Part shown: positions 26,878 to 36,351 of the stretch, in pieces | Layout of the letters: each line of letters opens with the position of its first letter | Position numbering within the stretch: position 1 is the stretch's first letter | Assembly (NCBI RefSeq): GCF_019550795.1 | Contig: NZ_CP080545.1 | Location: 1,321,501 to 1,385,500 of the forward strand | DNA from: Paenibacillus sp. sptzw28 | Lineage (GTDB): Bacteria > Bacillota > Bacilli > Paenibacillales > Paenibacillaceae | DNA length: 64,000 bases | Reading direction: 5' to 3' | Translations under genes and position numbers: made by a program | The notes under the pieces: generated by a model | Told to the model about the DNA's origin: nothing | Databases searched by the model: none | The model's input: only the letters and a program-made list of their open reading frames with translations

Positions 26878-26926
26878 GGATATTGCCTCCTTGGTATCGG
26901 ATATACGTTCATAGTAGGCGATATTT

Positions 26927-26983
26927 AGTATAATAAGAAGGAGAGGGTTTGTAACCGCACTCGCACTAGTGGTACTGACACTA
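26927..26983 (-). promoter_or_regulatory. Divergent promoter with candidate operator for the MmyB-type regulator
   Basis: On the minus strand, -35 GTTACA (26950-26955) and -10 TATACT (26927-26932) are 17 nt apart and face the oxidoreductase operon. Beside them lie a CACTAGTG palindrome (26964-26971) and an overlapping inverted repeat TAGTG-N7-CACTA (26967-26983), well placed for repression or activation by the divergent regulator. Confidence 0.6.
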
Positions 26984-27014
26984 CCATGAAACTTTCCCGA
27001 AAGGGGTGTTAGCT

Positions 27015-27848
27015 TTGGAACATTCTCAAAGACATAAGGAGCTTGCAGATTTTTTGAAAACACGGCGTTTGCATTTAACTCCCCAGGCTGCCGGATTGCC
27101 TCCTCATTCGTCAAGACGGCGTATTAAGGGTCTGCGCAGGGAGGAGGTTGCCGCTTTATCCGGAGTTTCATTGGCTTGGTACACGTACCTGGAGCAGGGG
27201 AGGCCGATTCGCGTATCCGAACAGGTCTTGGATAGCTTGGCCCGGACGCTGCAGCTTGATAGAGACGAACGAAACTATTTATTTGCTTTGGCCAATCAGT
27301 GGATGATCATAGAGCCGGCATCATTACAACTAGATATAATCTCTCCGTCGTTACAACTTATGCTTGATCAGCTGCACGGCTGCCCTGCTTACATAATCGG
27401 CAACCGATGGACCATTGTGGCATGGAATCAAATGGCTTGCGCTGTTTTTGGAAACTATTCCGAAATGGACGAGTTGGGGCGAAATGTGATCTGGCGGATG
27501 TTTACCGACGATGAGTACCGCAGGTTATTTGTCGATTGGGAAGCATTGGCGAAGAGGCTGCTAGCCCAATTTCGGAGTTATTTTGCCAAAAATATCGAGG
27601 ATCCGTGGTATAACGACATTACGGAGAAGCTGAAGAAATCCAGCCCGGAGTTCGGAGAATGGTGGCAGCAGCATGAAGTGTTCGGTATACCGGTTGGAAA
27701 GAAGGAGCTTTATCACTCGAGAGTGGGGATGCTGAGCCTGGATTATAACAATCTGCTGCTTCCGGAGCACCCGGATTGGGTGCTCACCGTTTTTACCCCG
27801 CATCCGGGTACGGACACCAAAGAAAAGTTAACAGCTTTGATCAGGTGA
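27015..27848 (+). CDS. XRE-family regulator with MmyB-like ligand-binding domain
   Basis: 277 aa from TTG 27015, with AAAGGGG 8 nt upstream; GTG 27006 overlaps the ribosome binding site. An N-terminal HTH covers residues about 10-70 (LKTRRLHLTPQAAGLPPHSS, then LRREEVAALSGVSLAWYTYL). The C-terminal MmyB-like domain has the typical ITEKLKKSSPEFGEWWQQHEV. In actinobacteria and Bacillota such regulators often sit divergent from SDR or other oxidoreductase genes and sense a fatty-acid-like ligand. The same arrangement here supports control of the 24953-26877 operon. Confidence 0.88.
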   Translation: MEHSQRHKELADFLKTRRLHLTPQAAGLPPHSSRRRIKGLRREEVAALSGVSLAWYTYLEQGRPIRVSEQVLDSLARTLQLDRDERNYLFALANQWMIIEPASLQLDIISPSLQLMLDQLHGCPAYIIGNRWTIVAWNQMACAVFGNYSEMDELGRNVIWRMFTDDEYRRLFVDWEALAKRLLAQFRSYFAKNIEDPWYNDITEKLKKSSPEFGEWWQQHEVFGIPVGKKELYHSRVGMLSLDYNNLLLPEHPDWVLTVFTPHPGTDTKEKLTALIR

Positions 27849-27994
27849 TTCTTTGACAGCACATCCGAACCGCAGTCATGAAACAGGCTTACAGACATCT
27901 CGCTCAAACAATTTAGAGCTCGCAAGATCGCTCGGATAGCTTTCTATGCCATTCATGACTGAATGCCTTACTCTATGGAAAAATGATAGTCAGG

Positions 27995-28027
27995 AGACCC
28001 GTTCAAGAGAGAACGGGTCTTTTTTGG
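27995..28027 (+). terminator. Rho-independent terminator of the MmyB-type gene
   Basis: AGACCCGTTC and GAACGGGTCT are perfectly complementary with an AAGAGA loop, followed by TTTTTT. The rest of 27849-28152 has no gene. An 8-bp inverted repeat (ATTCAACA 28091-28098, TGTTGAAT 28144-28151) flanks the leader of the next gene. Confidence 0.9.
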
Positions 28028-28152
28028 TCACCAATTGTTTGCTTTTGTCTACCGACAACACTCTTTACTAATGCTACGATTATTATCAGGATTCAACATT
28101 GTTTCATATTATTCAATATCATTTAATCCATGCGGAATGAAGGTGTTGAATT

Positions 28153-30918
28153 ATGAATGAGAATAGGGTCGACATCTTGACGAGCGGGCGTTTTGACCTG
28201 CGGATCAGGAACGGCTCCGTCGCGAGCCTCAAATATGCACGGGACCCGCATGATAACGAGTTCATTAACCCAAACAGCGCATTCGGTGAAGTCTATGTAA
28301 CTTACCGGATACCGGGCCATGACTGGGTCCGGACAAACACGCGCATCCTGTGCGGAAAGAACCCTCTAAAGCCTTCAGCGCCGGATAACGGCGCTGCGTA
28401 CTACGCGAGCTGCATGCCTAATGAAAACGCCCCCTCCGATATTTTGATCCATCGCTCCTACCAGCTCGAACAAGATCTGTTCCACTACACCGTCCAAATT
28501 GAAAACAACTGCAGCGAACCTGTGGAAATCGGCGACCTTGCAATACCTTTCCCCATGAACAGTTCATTCGGTTGGGGGAAGAAGCCGTCCGAAAGCGTAC
28601 TTAGGCACAGCTTCATCTCAGGGCATGGCTCCTTCATGTTCTGGATGCGCAGCAACAGCTGCGGGCCGTATCTCACGATGACACCGGCGGCTAACACTAA
28701 ATTTGAATATTTCGATATGCACGCAGACGAAGAGGATCAAGGCAATGGAAAAGAGCATCAATACCGTGCATACATCCACTCGGCAGCGCAAGGTGGAATT
28801 GCCGGGCGGAAGGGCTGCAGCTGGCGCAAGACCCATACGAGCGTAAGGTTATCGCCAAAGGGGGAGCGAGGAGATTCCGCATCGTATTCCCTTCGCTTTC
28901 AGTGGGCATCCGATTATGACGATGTACGGAGGATCATCGTGGAGGAAGGTCTGATTGACGTGCAGGTCGTACCCGGGATGACCGTGCCGGATGATTTATT
29001 CGCCATGTTTTATCTAAGGACCAGGCAATCCATACATTCCGTAATCCCCGAATTTCCGGGTGATACCGAGCTGTCGTATATCGGGCCCAAAGCTGACGAT
29101 ACGCACGTTTACAAGGTGAAGTTCTCCAAACTCGGGGAAAATCTCCTCACAGTGAATTATGGAGACGGGAAATCGATGATACTGGAGTTTTTCGTTACGG
29201 AGCCCGTTGAGACGATGATCAAAAAAAGGGCCGCCTTCATCGCCAGGTGCCAGCACAAGGATCCGGCCAAATGGTATAACGGATTATTTGCCGAATGGAA
29301 CATGGAGAGCCAGGTGCTGCTTGGTCCGGACAATTACGACCGGATTAAGGGCTGGAGGATTTACGAGGTGAGCTGCGATGACCCGGGACTTTGCAAGCCG
29401 GCATATCTGGCAGCCAAAAATGCCGAATACCCCGACGGGAAGGAAGTTGAGGCGCTGGACTACTACATCGCGAACTTCGTATGGGGCGGCCTCCAACGAA
29501 CCGATGAGGAAGAGTACCCTTACGGCATATACGGCATTCCCGATTGGAAGACGCTTCGCGGCAGCGAAGACGACGGTCCCGCAGGGAAGCTGCATATATG
29601 GCGAATTTACGATTATCCCCACATCATTCTCCTGTATTGGAGCATGTACAGGATCGGTAGAAATTACCCCGACACCGACATGCTGTTGCACAAAGAAGCA
29701 TATCTCGAACGCGCATACAGAACGGCGGTCGCCATGTTTACAATTCCGGCGGAAACCGGCGATTGGCCGGCTTACAAGACCGGGCTGTATAACGAATTGG
29801 TTATCGAAGACATAGTGAGCGAGCTGTATGCGATCGGCTGGAAAGAGAAGGCCTTGCGGCTTGAACGTCTTTGGAGCAAGAAAGTACGCTTCTTCGTAGA
29901 TGAAAATCCGGATATGTTCGGATCGGAGTACCCCTTCGATTCAACCGGATTCGAAAGCACCCACGCTTTTGCGAAATACGCGCTGAAGCATTCGGTCAAG
30001 TCCATGGACGAATCACCGGAGCGGAATGCCAAACAAACTCTTACATACAGCAGCGCGGTGAAGTTCATGGAGGCGCAGGTGGAAGCGAACATTTTCTGCC
30101 GCGGCTGGATTGAACCGGCCTATTACTTGTACGGCAGCGATTACCGGGCGACAGGGGACGCGGCGTACACGTTAAGCTACATGTCTCAGATGGGCGGATG
30201 GGCGGTGCTCGATTACGCGCTGAATTACAGCGGCAACCCTTACGTGCATCTGCGACTCGGCTATGCATCGATATTGAGCTCGTGGGCGCTGATGAACAGC
30301 GGAAGGCCGGAGAGCAATTACGGTTACTGGTACCCGGGTGAAGAAAACGACGGCGGCGCGGGCGGCGGGTTCGAGCCTTCACCCTTCGGTTATACATGGC
30401 TGGATCAAGAGCATCACCGCGGTTCTTGGTACTATTCCTGTGAAATTGACCTCGGTTACTGCGGGGCTTTGCGAGGGGCTTCAACAATACTTGCCGATGA
30501 TCCGATATTTGGACGTTTCTGTTACGGCGGCGATTTCGCGGAGACGGACAACGGCCTTATGGTCACGATGAAGGATGGGGTGAGAAGAAGGTTCCATTCT
30601 TTGCTGGATGGTTGTAAGTTGCATATCGGGATCGATACAGGCCACATCTCCGCGAGGAGCCCGATTGTTCTGAAGGAAGATCTAACGGAGGTGCATTTTG
30701 TGCTTGAAAGCGGCACTGCAGCCGGGCATACCATAGTGCTGAGCGTATCCGGCCTTCCCGCAGCAGCAGCGTATGGCATTTATGTGGAAAACGAGCGGGT
30801 GGCTTTAATCGAAAAGAGTGAAACGTTTGCGGTTCCTGTCCCCGTTGTGTCGAGTAGAGCGACGATTATCGTCAAGCGGGAACAAGGTGAGGTGGCGGAT
30901 CTGACGTCCGGTAGGTAG
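28153..30918 (+). CDS. Large cytoplasmic DUF5695-like protein, probable six-hairpin glycosidase
   Basis: 921 aa, start ATG 28153 with AAGGTG upstream. No signal peptide, so it should work inside the cell. The N-terminal half is beta-rich (FDLRIRNGSVASLKYARDPH...). The C-terminal half, with its acidic and aromatic clusters (STGFESTHAFAKYALKH, GYWYPGEENDGGAGGG, EIDLGYCGALRGASTIL), resembles alpha/alpha-barrel six-hairpin glycosidases of the DUF5695 type. It heads a cluster with a binding protein, two permeases and an AraC regulator. Hydrolysis of the imported oligosaccharide is therefore inferred. Catalytic residues cannot be assigned with confidence. Confidence 0.7.
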   Translation: MNENRVDILTSGRFDLRIRNGSVASLKYARDPHDNEFINPNSAFGEVYVTYRIPGHDWVRTNTRILCGKNPLKPSAPDNGAAYYASCMPNENAPSDILIHRSYQLEQDLFHYTVQIENNCSEPVEIGDLAIPFPMNSSFGWGKKPSESVLRHSFISGHGSFMFWMRSNSCGPYLTMTPAANTKFEYFDMHADEEDQGNGKEHQYRAYIHSAAQGGIAGRKGCSWRKTHTSVRLSPKGERGDSASYSLRFQWASDYDDVRRIIVEEGLIDVQVVPGMTVPDDLFAMFYLRTRQSIHSVIPEFPGDTELSYIGPKADDTHVYKVKFSKLGENLLTVNYGDGKSMILEFFVTEPVETMIKKRAAFIARCQHKDPAKWYNGLFAEWNMESQVLLGPDNYDRIKGWRIYEVSCDDPGLCKPAYLAAKNAEYPDGKEVEALDYYIANFVWGGLQRTDEEEYPYGIYGIPDWKTLRGSEDDGPAGKLHIWRIYDYPHIILLYWSMYRIGRNYPDTDMLLHKEAYLERAYRTAVAMFTIPAETGDWPAYKTGLYNELVIEDIVSELYAIGWKEKALRLERLWSKKVRFFVDENPDMFGSEYPFDSTGFESTHAFAKYALKHSVKSMDESPERNAKQTLTYSSAVKFMEAQVEANIFCRGWIEPAYYLYGSDYRATGDAAYTLSYMSQMGGWAVLDYALNYSGNPYVHLRLGYASILSSWALMNSGRPESNYGYWYPGEENDGGAGGGFEPSPFGYTWLDQEHHRGSWYYSCEIDLGYCGALRGASTILADDPIFGRFCYGGDFAETDNGLMVTMKDGVRRRFHSLLDGCKLHIGIDTGHISARSPIVLKEDLTEVHFVLESGTAAGHTIVLSVSGLPAAAAYGIYVENERVALIEKSETFAVPVPVVSSRATIIVKREQGEVADLTSGR

Positions 30919-31038
30919 ACCGTCGGGTAGTTTAAGAGATTCGGTGGAAGAAGCAGCGGAGAGGCTGAATTCGTTCTGGAGAAGCGTAGCGGTTGAATTC
31001 CGTAAAGTTACTCAGATCTTAAGGGAGGCTCGTAAACT

Positions 31039-32754
31039 ATGAAAAAACGATTGAGTTTCATACTTGCGCTTGCGGTTGTGTTCACCGCTGCCGGCTGCTC
31101 GAATTCGGGCGAAGGAACCGGGAATAAGGAACAGAATAAGACTGTAAAAACAAACGAACAGTCGGATGCGGAGACGACGGGTGTCAACGAGTACGGCTGG
31201 GATGTTCCGAAGGAACCGCTGCAGATTACCTTCTACGCCGGTTATGGCGATCAGGCGGAGGCGGACAAGATTTCCGCGCCAATGGCCAAGTTCTATAAGG
31301 AGAAGTTCAATGTTGAGATCAAGAAGACGGTGTACAGCGTCGACATGAACGAGAAGCTCAATCTTATGCTTGCTAGCGGCGATTATCCCGAGGTGATCGC
31401 CAACATGGACGATGAGATGGCAGAGAAGTTCATCGCTCAGGGAAGGGCAGTCGATCTTACCGAGCTAATCGATAAATACGCCCCCAACATCAAAGAAAAA
31501 TTAGGTAAGTACATGAATCTGCTGAAGACCGATGACGGCAAAATCTATAAGCTGCCTATCGGTTGGGGCGAGAATCCAAACGTAGCCGGCTGGGACTTTG
31601 CAATCCGGTATGACTGGTGGAAGGAAGCCGGCTCTCCTGTATATAAGACGCCTGAAGAGTATTATCAGGTGCTCAGGCAGGTTATGAACAAGCACTCTGT
31701 CAACACGAACGGCGAGAAGGTGTATGCCTTGTCCGATAATACGCAGGGCGCCGGTTTATATGGAGCGATGCTGTCGGCATACGGATTCAAGAACGGATAC
31801 AAGGTGGATGAAGCCTCCGGCACATTCACGCATTGGATGAATACGCCCGAAGGTCTCGAAATCGCCCGCTACATCAACCGGTTTTACCGCGAGGGAATGA
31901 TCGATCCGGATTTTCTGAACAACAAATTCGAAGACTGGCAGACAAAAGTAATGAATGAACGGGTTATCGGCAACATAGGCACGTGGTGGCATGTATGGGT
32001 GGCCGGACAAGAAGCATGGTCGCAGCAGGAGAAGGGAAACTACAACATCGATAAACGGTTTATGGACGTCACGGTCAAAGCTCCGGGTGTTGATCAGGCG
32101 ACTGACGTCGCATCGGATTTTCTCGGCAATTACAGAGTTATCATTACCGATAAAGCGAAGGATCCCGAAAGCATCGTCAAATGGTTTAACTGGGAAGTCA
32201 GCGGGATCGGGACCATGATTACCGGGTACGGCAAACCGGATCCGGAGAATGTATGGGATATTAAAGACGGCAAGTGGATATTCAAGGACAGCGCGCTGGA
32301 CTATAACAAGAAAAATGAAAACTTTCATGCGGTCAGGGAGAAGTTCGGGGCTCAGTCCTACTGGATGGCTGCACCCGGCGGATGGTTCAAAGACGACCAT
32401 CTTGACCCAAGGGTGACAAGGGTCAGCGTATACGACATGTGGCCGGTTACTCCGGAAGGCAAGTTCCTGGATCAAGGTGTTAATACGAGCTGGGCGAATG
32501 TCGACGGCAAGAGCTGGGACTCCACGCTGTTCCGTGTAACCTTCAAGGCCGAGGATCCCGTAACGACCACGAACCAGACGATTAAAGATACGCTGACCTC
32601 GGAATGGGCCAAGATCATCACCAGCAAAACGGAATCCGACCTGGAAAAGAACTTTAATGCTTCCCGCGAAAAACTGGACCAGCTCGGACTTCGCGAGCTT
32701 GAGAAGTTCTATGCCGAATCCTACAAAAAGAATGTAGAGAAGCTGGGTAAATGA
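31039..32754 (+). CDS. ABC transporter substrate-binding lipoprotein (LplA-like, oligosaccharide)
   Basis: 571 aa, start ATG 31039 with AAGGGAGG upstream. The signal peptide ends in lipobox TAAGC at about residue 20. The length and composition (GDYPEVIANMDDEMAEKFIA, IYKLPIGWGENPNVAGWDFA) fit the large family-1 binding proteins of Paenibacillus LplABC/YtcQ-type systems for complex sugars. It is followed by permease genes with a 4-nt overlap. The upstream gene is a putative glycosidase, suggesting that the ligand is its substrate. Confidence 0.88.
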   Translation: MKKRLSFILALAVVFTAAGCSNSGEGTGNKEQNKTVKTNEQSDAETTGVNEYGWDVPKEPLQITFYAGYGDQAEADKISAPMAKFYKEKFNVEIKKTVYSVDMNEKLNLMLASGDYPEVIANMDDEMAEKFIAQGRAVDLTELIDKYAPNIKEKLGKYMNLLKTDDGKIYKLPIGWGENPNVAGWDFAIRYDWWKEAGSPVYKTPEEYYQVLRQVMNKHSVNTNGEKVYALSDNTQGAGLYGAMLSAYGFKNGYKVDEASGTFTHWMNTPEGLEIARYINRFYREGMIDPDFLNNKFEDWQTKVMNERVIGNIGTWWHVWVAGQEAWSQQEKGNYNIDKRFMDVTVKAPGVDQATDVASDFLGNYRVIITDKAKDPESIVKWFNWEVSGIGTMITGYGKPDPENVWDIKDGKWIFKDSALDYNKKNENFHAVREKFGAQSYWMAAPGGWFKDDHLDPRVTRVSVYDMWPVTPEGKFLDQGVNTSWANVDGKSWDSTLFRVTFKAEDPVTTTNQTIKDTLTSEWAKIITSKTESDLEKNFNASREKLDQLGLRELEKFYAESYKKNVEKLGK

Positions 32755-33671
32755 TGAGGCTTCAAAGGATATGGAAACGCGTCTGGTATCGGGAGAGGGA
32801 ATTATGGTCAATCAATCTGTTTGCGATTGCTTGGGTAGTTGTCTTTGCCTATATTCCGATGTATGGAATCATCTACAGCTTCTTTAATTATTTTCCCGGG
32901 AAGAAGCTGAGCGATTCCGAGTTCGTCGGGCTGAAATATTATATCGAGTTCTTCTCGCTGCCGGATGTCTGGCTTATTTTGCGAAACACGCTTGTCATCA
33001 GCGGTCTGAATTTAACACTCGGATTTGTTGCGCCTATCATACTTGCGCTCTTGATCAATGAGATCAGAATGGTGAATTTCAAGCGGGTCATTCAAACCGT
33101 TTCCTATCTCCCCCATTTCGTATCCTGGATCGTGGTGGCGAGCATAATCTTCACAATGCTCGGAAACGAGGGGATCGTTAACGAAGTGCTGATGAAACTC
33201 GGCTGGATTCAGGAGCCCCTTCACATTATCGGAGAAGGGAAATACTTCTGGGGGCTGCTCACGTTCTCGAATATATGGAAGGGGATAGGCTGGTCGTCGA
33301 TCATCTATATCGCCGCGATTGCCGGGATCGATCAGGAGCTCTATCAGGCCGGAGCCGTTGATGGCCTTGGAAGATTCGGCATGGCTTGGCATATTACGCT
33401 TCCCGGGGTCAGGCCGACAGTGCTTCTGCTGTTCATACTCGGCGTAGGCAGCTTGCTTAACGCAGGCTTCGAACAGCAATTGCTCCTCGGCTCGCCCACA
33501 ACAAGGGAATATCACGAGGTCATCGATACCTATGTATACAGGTACGGCATACAGCTAGGCCGCTACTCGTTTGCGACGGCGGTCGGATTCATGAGCTCCA
33601 TACTGGGATTGGCGCTGGTGCTGCTGACGAATAAGCTTTCGAAGAAACTGACCGATATGTCAATCATCTGA
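32751..33671 (+). CDS. ABC transporter permease (LplB/YteP type)
   Basis: 306 aa with six membrane segments. The start codon overlaps the stop of the binding-protein gene (ATGA), implying translational coupling. The EAA loop reads ELYQAGAVDGLGRFGMAWHI and the N-terminal FAIAWVVVFAYIPMYGIIYS helix is typical of this subfamily. Together with the next gene it forms the transport channel. Confidence 0.9.
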   Translation: MMRLQRIWKRVWYRERELWSINLFAIAWVVVFAYIPMYGIIYSFFNYFPGKKLSDSEFVGLKYYIEFFSLPDVWLILRNTLVISGLNLTLGFVAPIILALLINEIRMVNFKRVIQTVSYLPHFVSWIVVASIIFTMLGNEGIVNEVLMKLGWIQEPLHIIGEGKYFWGLLTFSNIWKGIGWSSIIYIAAIAGIDQELYQAGAVDGLGRFGMAWHITLPGVRPTVLLLFILGVGSLLNAGFEQQLLLGSPTTREYHEVIDTYVYRYGIQLGRYSFATAVGFMSSILGLALVLLTNKLSKKLTDMSII

Positions 33672-33693
33672 CCCCGGAAGGGAGTAAATGCCT

Positions 33694-34590
33694 ATGAGAG
33701 CGGCCTATTTGAAGGACAGCTTCGGCAGCCGCCTGTTTGACTGGATCAATGCAATTCTCATGTTCATTATGGCGTTTGTCATGTTATATCCCTTCTGGAA
33801 TCAGCTTATTGTTTCCCTCAACGAAGGCATGGATACGGCCAGGGGAGGACTGTACTTCTGGCCGAGGGCATTTACGCTCGATAACTACCGTTATATGTTC
33901 GAGAACGGCAATTTGACCAGAGGAGCTGTAATATCCGTATTAAGAGTGACGGTAGGGACGGCTACAACACTGTTTTGTTCCGGGCTATTAGCCTATGTAA
34001 CGACGGTTAAGTGGTTCTCCGGCAGAAGATTCACCAGGGTCATGTTTCTGATTACCCTCTATTTCAGCGGGGGGCTGGTACCGACTTATTTGCTGTACAA
34101 CAAGCTGAATCTGATGGATACATTTACAGTCTACTGGCTTCCGGGGTTATTCAGCGCGTATTATATGCTCCTTATCTCCTCCTACATGTACAACCTGCCG
34201 GATGCGCTGGCCGAGTCGGCCAGGATCGACGGCTGCGGCGAGCTCAAGATCTATATGAAGATCATTGCTCCGCTCTGCGTCCCTGTATTCGCGGCCGTAG
34301 CGGTATTCAGCGCCGTCGGTCACTGGAATTCCTGGTTCGATGTCATTCTTTACAATTCATCAGGCAAATGGGATACGCTGCAGGTGTATTTAAGGAAAAT
34401 ATTGCTTGATGTCGAGCAAGTGGGCAAATTGACGAATGAGCAGAAGCAGATGGAGGAGATGAGGAAGCTCACGCCACTTTCGATCCGGGCGGCTACGACC
34501 ATGATCGTAACCTTGCCGATCATTATCTCATATCCGTTTTTCCAGAAATATTTCATAAGCGGGATCACGATCGGAGCTGTGAAGGAATAA
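33694..34590 (+). CDS. ABC transporter permease (LplC/YtcP type)
   Basis: 298 aa. ATG 33694 is preferred because GGAAGGGAG is 9 nt upstream; the ATG at 33688 would be only 3 nt away. Six membrane segments, an EAA loop (LPDALAESARIDGCGELKIYMK) and the C-terminal FISGITIGAVKE are typical. It ends only 4 nt from the end of the convergent AraC-type gene, so no separate terminator fits between them. Confidence 0.9.
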   Translation: MRAAYLKDSFGSRLFDWINAILMFIMAFVMLYPFWNQLIVSLNEGMDTARGGLYFWPRAFTLDNYRYMFENGNLTRGAVISVLRVTVGTATTLFCSGLLAYVTTVKWFSGRRFTRVMFLITLYFSGGLVPTYLLYNKLNLMDTFTVYWLPGLFSAYYMLLISSYMYNLPDALAESARIDGCGELKIYMKIIAPLCVPVFAAVAVFSAVGHWNSWFDVILYNSSGKWDTLQVYLRKILLDVEQVGKLTNEQKQMEEMRKLTPLSIRAATTMIVTLPIIISYPFFQKYFISGITIGAVKE

Positions 34591-34594
34591 GCGT

Positions 34595-35494
34595 TTAATC
34601 GTTATTCATGTGCTTCAGATAATACGCCCTTCGGAACTCGGTAGGCGTCATTCGCTCATATTTCTTGAATAACCTAAGCAGGTATTTCTCGTCGTTCATC
34701 CCGACATGGTAGGTGATCTCTTTAATGCTGAGATTAGTGCGGGAGAGAAAGTCCTTCATTTTCGACAATTTTTGCTGATGAATAAATTCCTGCATTGTTT
34801 TCCCCATTTTCTGCTTGAAGAAGCGGGACAAATAATCTTTGTTGTAGCCGAATTTGTGGGCGACCGAGGATACGGTTAACGGGCCGGAGGTGTGAATGCG
34901 AATCCATTCGAGGATGTCGACGAGCCTCCGGTCCAAGTCTGTCTGGGCGGTGGAGTGGAATTTGGACAGTGCCTGCTCTGACAGCTCGATTAATAACGAA
35001 GTAAGCAGATAGTGGACGCCGCTTGCAATAAAGCTGTTCGATTTGGCCAGATGCTGCATTTGATGGAACAAAATATTGACCCGCTCCAGACTTTTGGGAT
35101 GGTGATACAAAGGGAGGTAAACGGATTCGGTTTTGGCAGGTTCCGCCGAACTCCCGGTTAGCCGCCCGATTTCATCCGCAAGCTCGCTCTCGGGCAGAAG
35201 CTCATAGTGGCCCGTACACTTGAAATGAAGCCAATAAAAGGATACTCCCGGCTCGCACTCCCGGTAGCCGGCGTGAACCCGCCCCGGGAGGAGGAGCAGG
35301 ACTTCACCTGGAGCGACCTGGTATTCAGTATCGTCCTGCTTGATGTAGAGTGTTTTGTTTACACCGATAATGACTTCAAAGCTGTTGATGATTCGACTTG
35401 CATGGCTCCACGCCTCTTCGGAAGCGAATTGTCCGCTGGAAACAAAAACCAGCGGAGTCCTTACGCCCATTTTCAAGAAGGAAAAAGACGGCAT
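34595..35494 (-). CDS. AraC-family transcriptional regulator
   Basis: 299 aa from ATG 35494 (GGGGTG upstream). The N-terminal half is a cupin-like sensing domain (YQVAPGEVLLLLPGRVHAGY, FYWLHFKCTG). The C-terminal half is two helix-turn-helix motifs (LTVSSVAHKFGYNKDYLSRF, LSIKEITYHVGMNDEKYLLR). It is convergent with the 28153-34590 cluster and likely activates it in response to the sugar. The target site was not identified. Confidence 0.9.
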   Translation of the reverse strand: MPSFSFLKMGVRTPLVFVSSGQFASEEAWSHASRIINSFEVIIGVNKTLYIKQDDTEYQVAPGEVLLLLPGRVHAGYRECEPGVSFYWLHFKCTGHYELLPESELADEIGRLTGSSAEPAKTESVYLPLYHHPKSLERVNILFHQMQHLAKSNSFIASGVHYLLTSLLIELSEQALSKFHSTAQTDLDRRLVDILEWIRIHTSGPLTVSSVAHKFGYNKDYLSRFFKQKMGKTMQEFIHQQKLSKMKDFLSRTNLSIKEITYHVGMNDEKYLLRLFKKYERMTPTEFRRAYYLKHMNND

Positions 35495-35600
35495 CAGCAA
35501 TCACCCCGAGCTGATTTATTTGAAAATTGGAACAACTCCATTATTCGATGGACGAAGAGACTTCTCCTGCAATTTTACGCTTACAAGCCGTATTCAATAA

Positions 35601-35623
35601 ATAGTTCAACTTTGTTGAACTAT
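35601..35623. promoter_or_regulatory. Perfect palindrome, candidate operator between AraC and ECF sigma genes
   Basis: ATAGTTCAAC and its exact reverse complement are separated by TTT. A TATAAC-like -10 sits just to the right. The 10-bp arms and 3-nt centre look like a dimeric repressor site, of MarR- or similar-type geometry, but no such regulator gene is adjacent. A transcribed hairpin is the alternative. Confidence 0.6.
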
Positions 35624-35740
35624 ATTATAACTAGTTTAAGATGTGAAATACAACCAATTTTCACATGGTGTTCATAATGGCCTGTTACACTGATCATGCA
35701 AGGTACGATGCCAGCCTATACAGCGAGGGGGCGCCCGAGC

Positions 35741-36343
35741 ATGAAGCCGTGGGCCAAGTTCGAAGATTTGATTATGCCGCATCTTAATCATTTGAGGACA
35801 TACTGCTTTTACTTGACCGCATCAAAATGGGAAGCGGAGGATCTGCGTCAGGAAACGCTCCTCCGGGCCTTTAGTCAATACAACAATTCCGGCGAGGTTC
35901 ACTATCCCCGAGCTCTCCTGCTCAGAATCGCCAGAAATTTGCACATCGACGCGCACCGCCGGCGACGGGGAACAATCGTACCCATTGATGAAGCCATGAA
36001 TCAGCCTTATAACGACCAGAATTATGCTTCCGTGCGCGGGCTGCTCGAATGGCTCGCGGAGCATTTATCGGAGCGGGAAGTGGACATGCTTATGCTCGCC
36101 GAGGTATTCCACTACTCCTACCGGGATATCGCCGATGAGCTCCACTGCACGGTTCCTGCCGTCAAAATGGTGCTTCACCGCTCAAAGCGGTTACTGCGCG
36201 AACGGTTGAAGGGCCATGACAATGTTGAAGAGACGGCATTGGTGATACCGAAACGCAATACTTCGTTACGGCGGCCGGGACAAATGGTAACCGTAGAACG
36301 ATGGACCAAGGCGGTTATGAATTACGAGCGCTATACGTACTGA
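35741..36343 (+). CDS. ECF-like sigma-70 family RNA polymerase sigma factor
   Basis: 200 aa from ATG 35741, with GCGAGGGGG upstream; the frame extends to 35696 without a start signal. Region 2 is seen as YCFYLTASKWEAEDLRQETL and LLLRIARNLHIDAHRRRR, and region 4 as LSEREVDMLMLAEVFHYSYR with DIADELHCTVPAVKMVLHRS. A basic tail follows. No anti-sigma factor gene is adjacent. The gene lies just upstream of the ectoine operon but ends in its own terminator. Control of the osmoprotectant genes is possible but unproven. Confidence 0.85.
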   Translation: MKPWAKFEDLIMPHLNHLRTYCFYLTASKWEAEDLRQETLLRAFSQYNNSGEVHYPRALLLRIARNLHIDAHRRRRGTIVPIDEAMNQPYNDQNYASVRGLLEWLAEHLSEREVDMLMLAEVFHYSYRDIADELHCTVPAVKMVLHRSKRLLRERLKGHDNVEETALVIPKRNTSLRRPGQMVTVERWTKAVMNYERYTY

Positions 36344-36351
36344 AACATTAG

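Noticed and set aside
31756..32811. 351-codon minus-strand ORF opposite the binding-protein gene
   Set aside because: Antisense shadow of a well-supported gene; no family features and no ribosome binding site.
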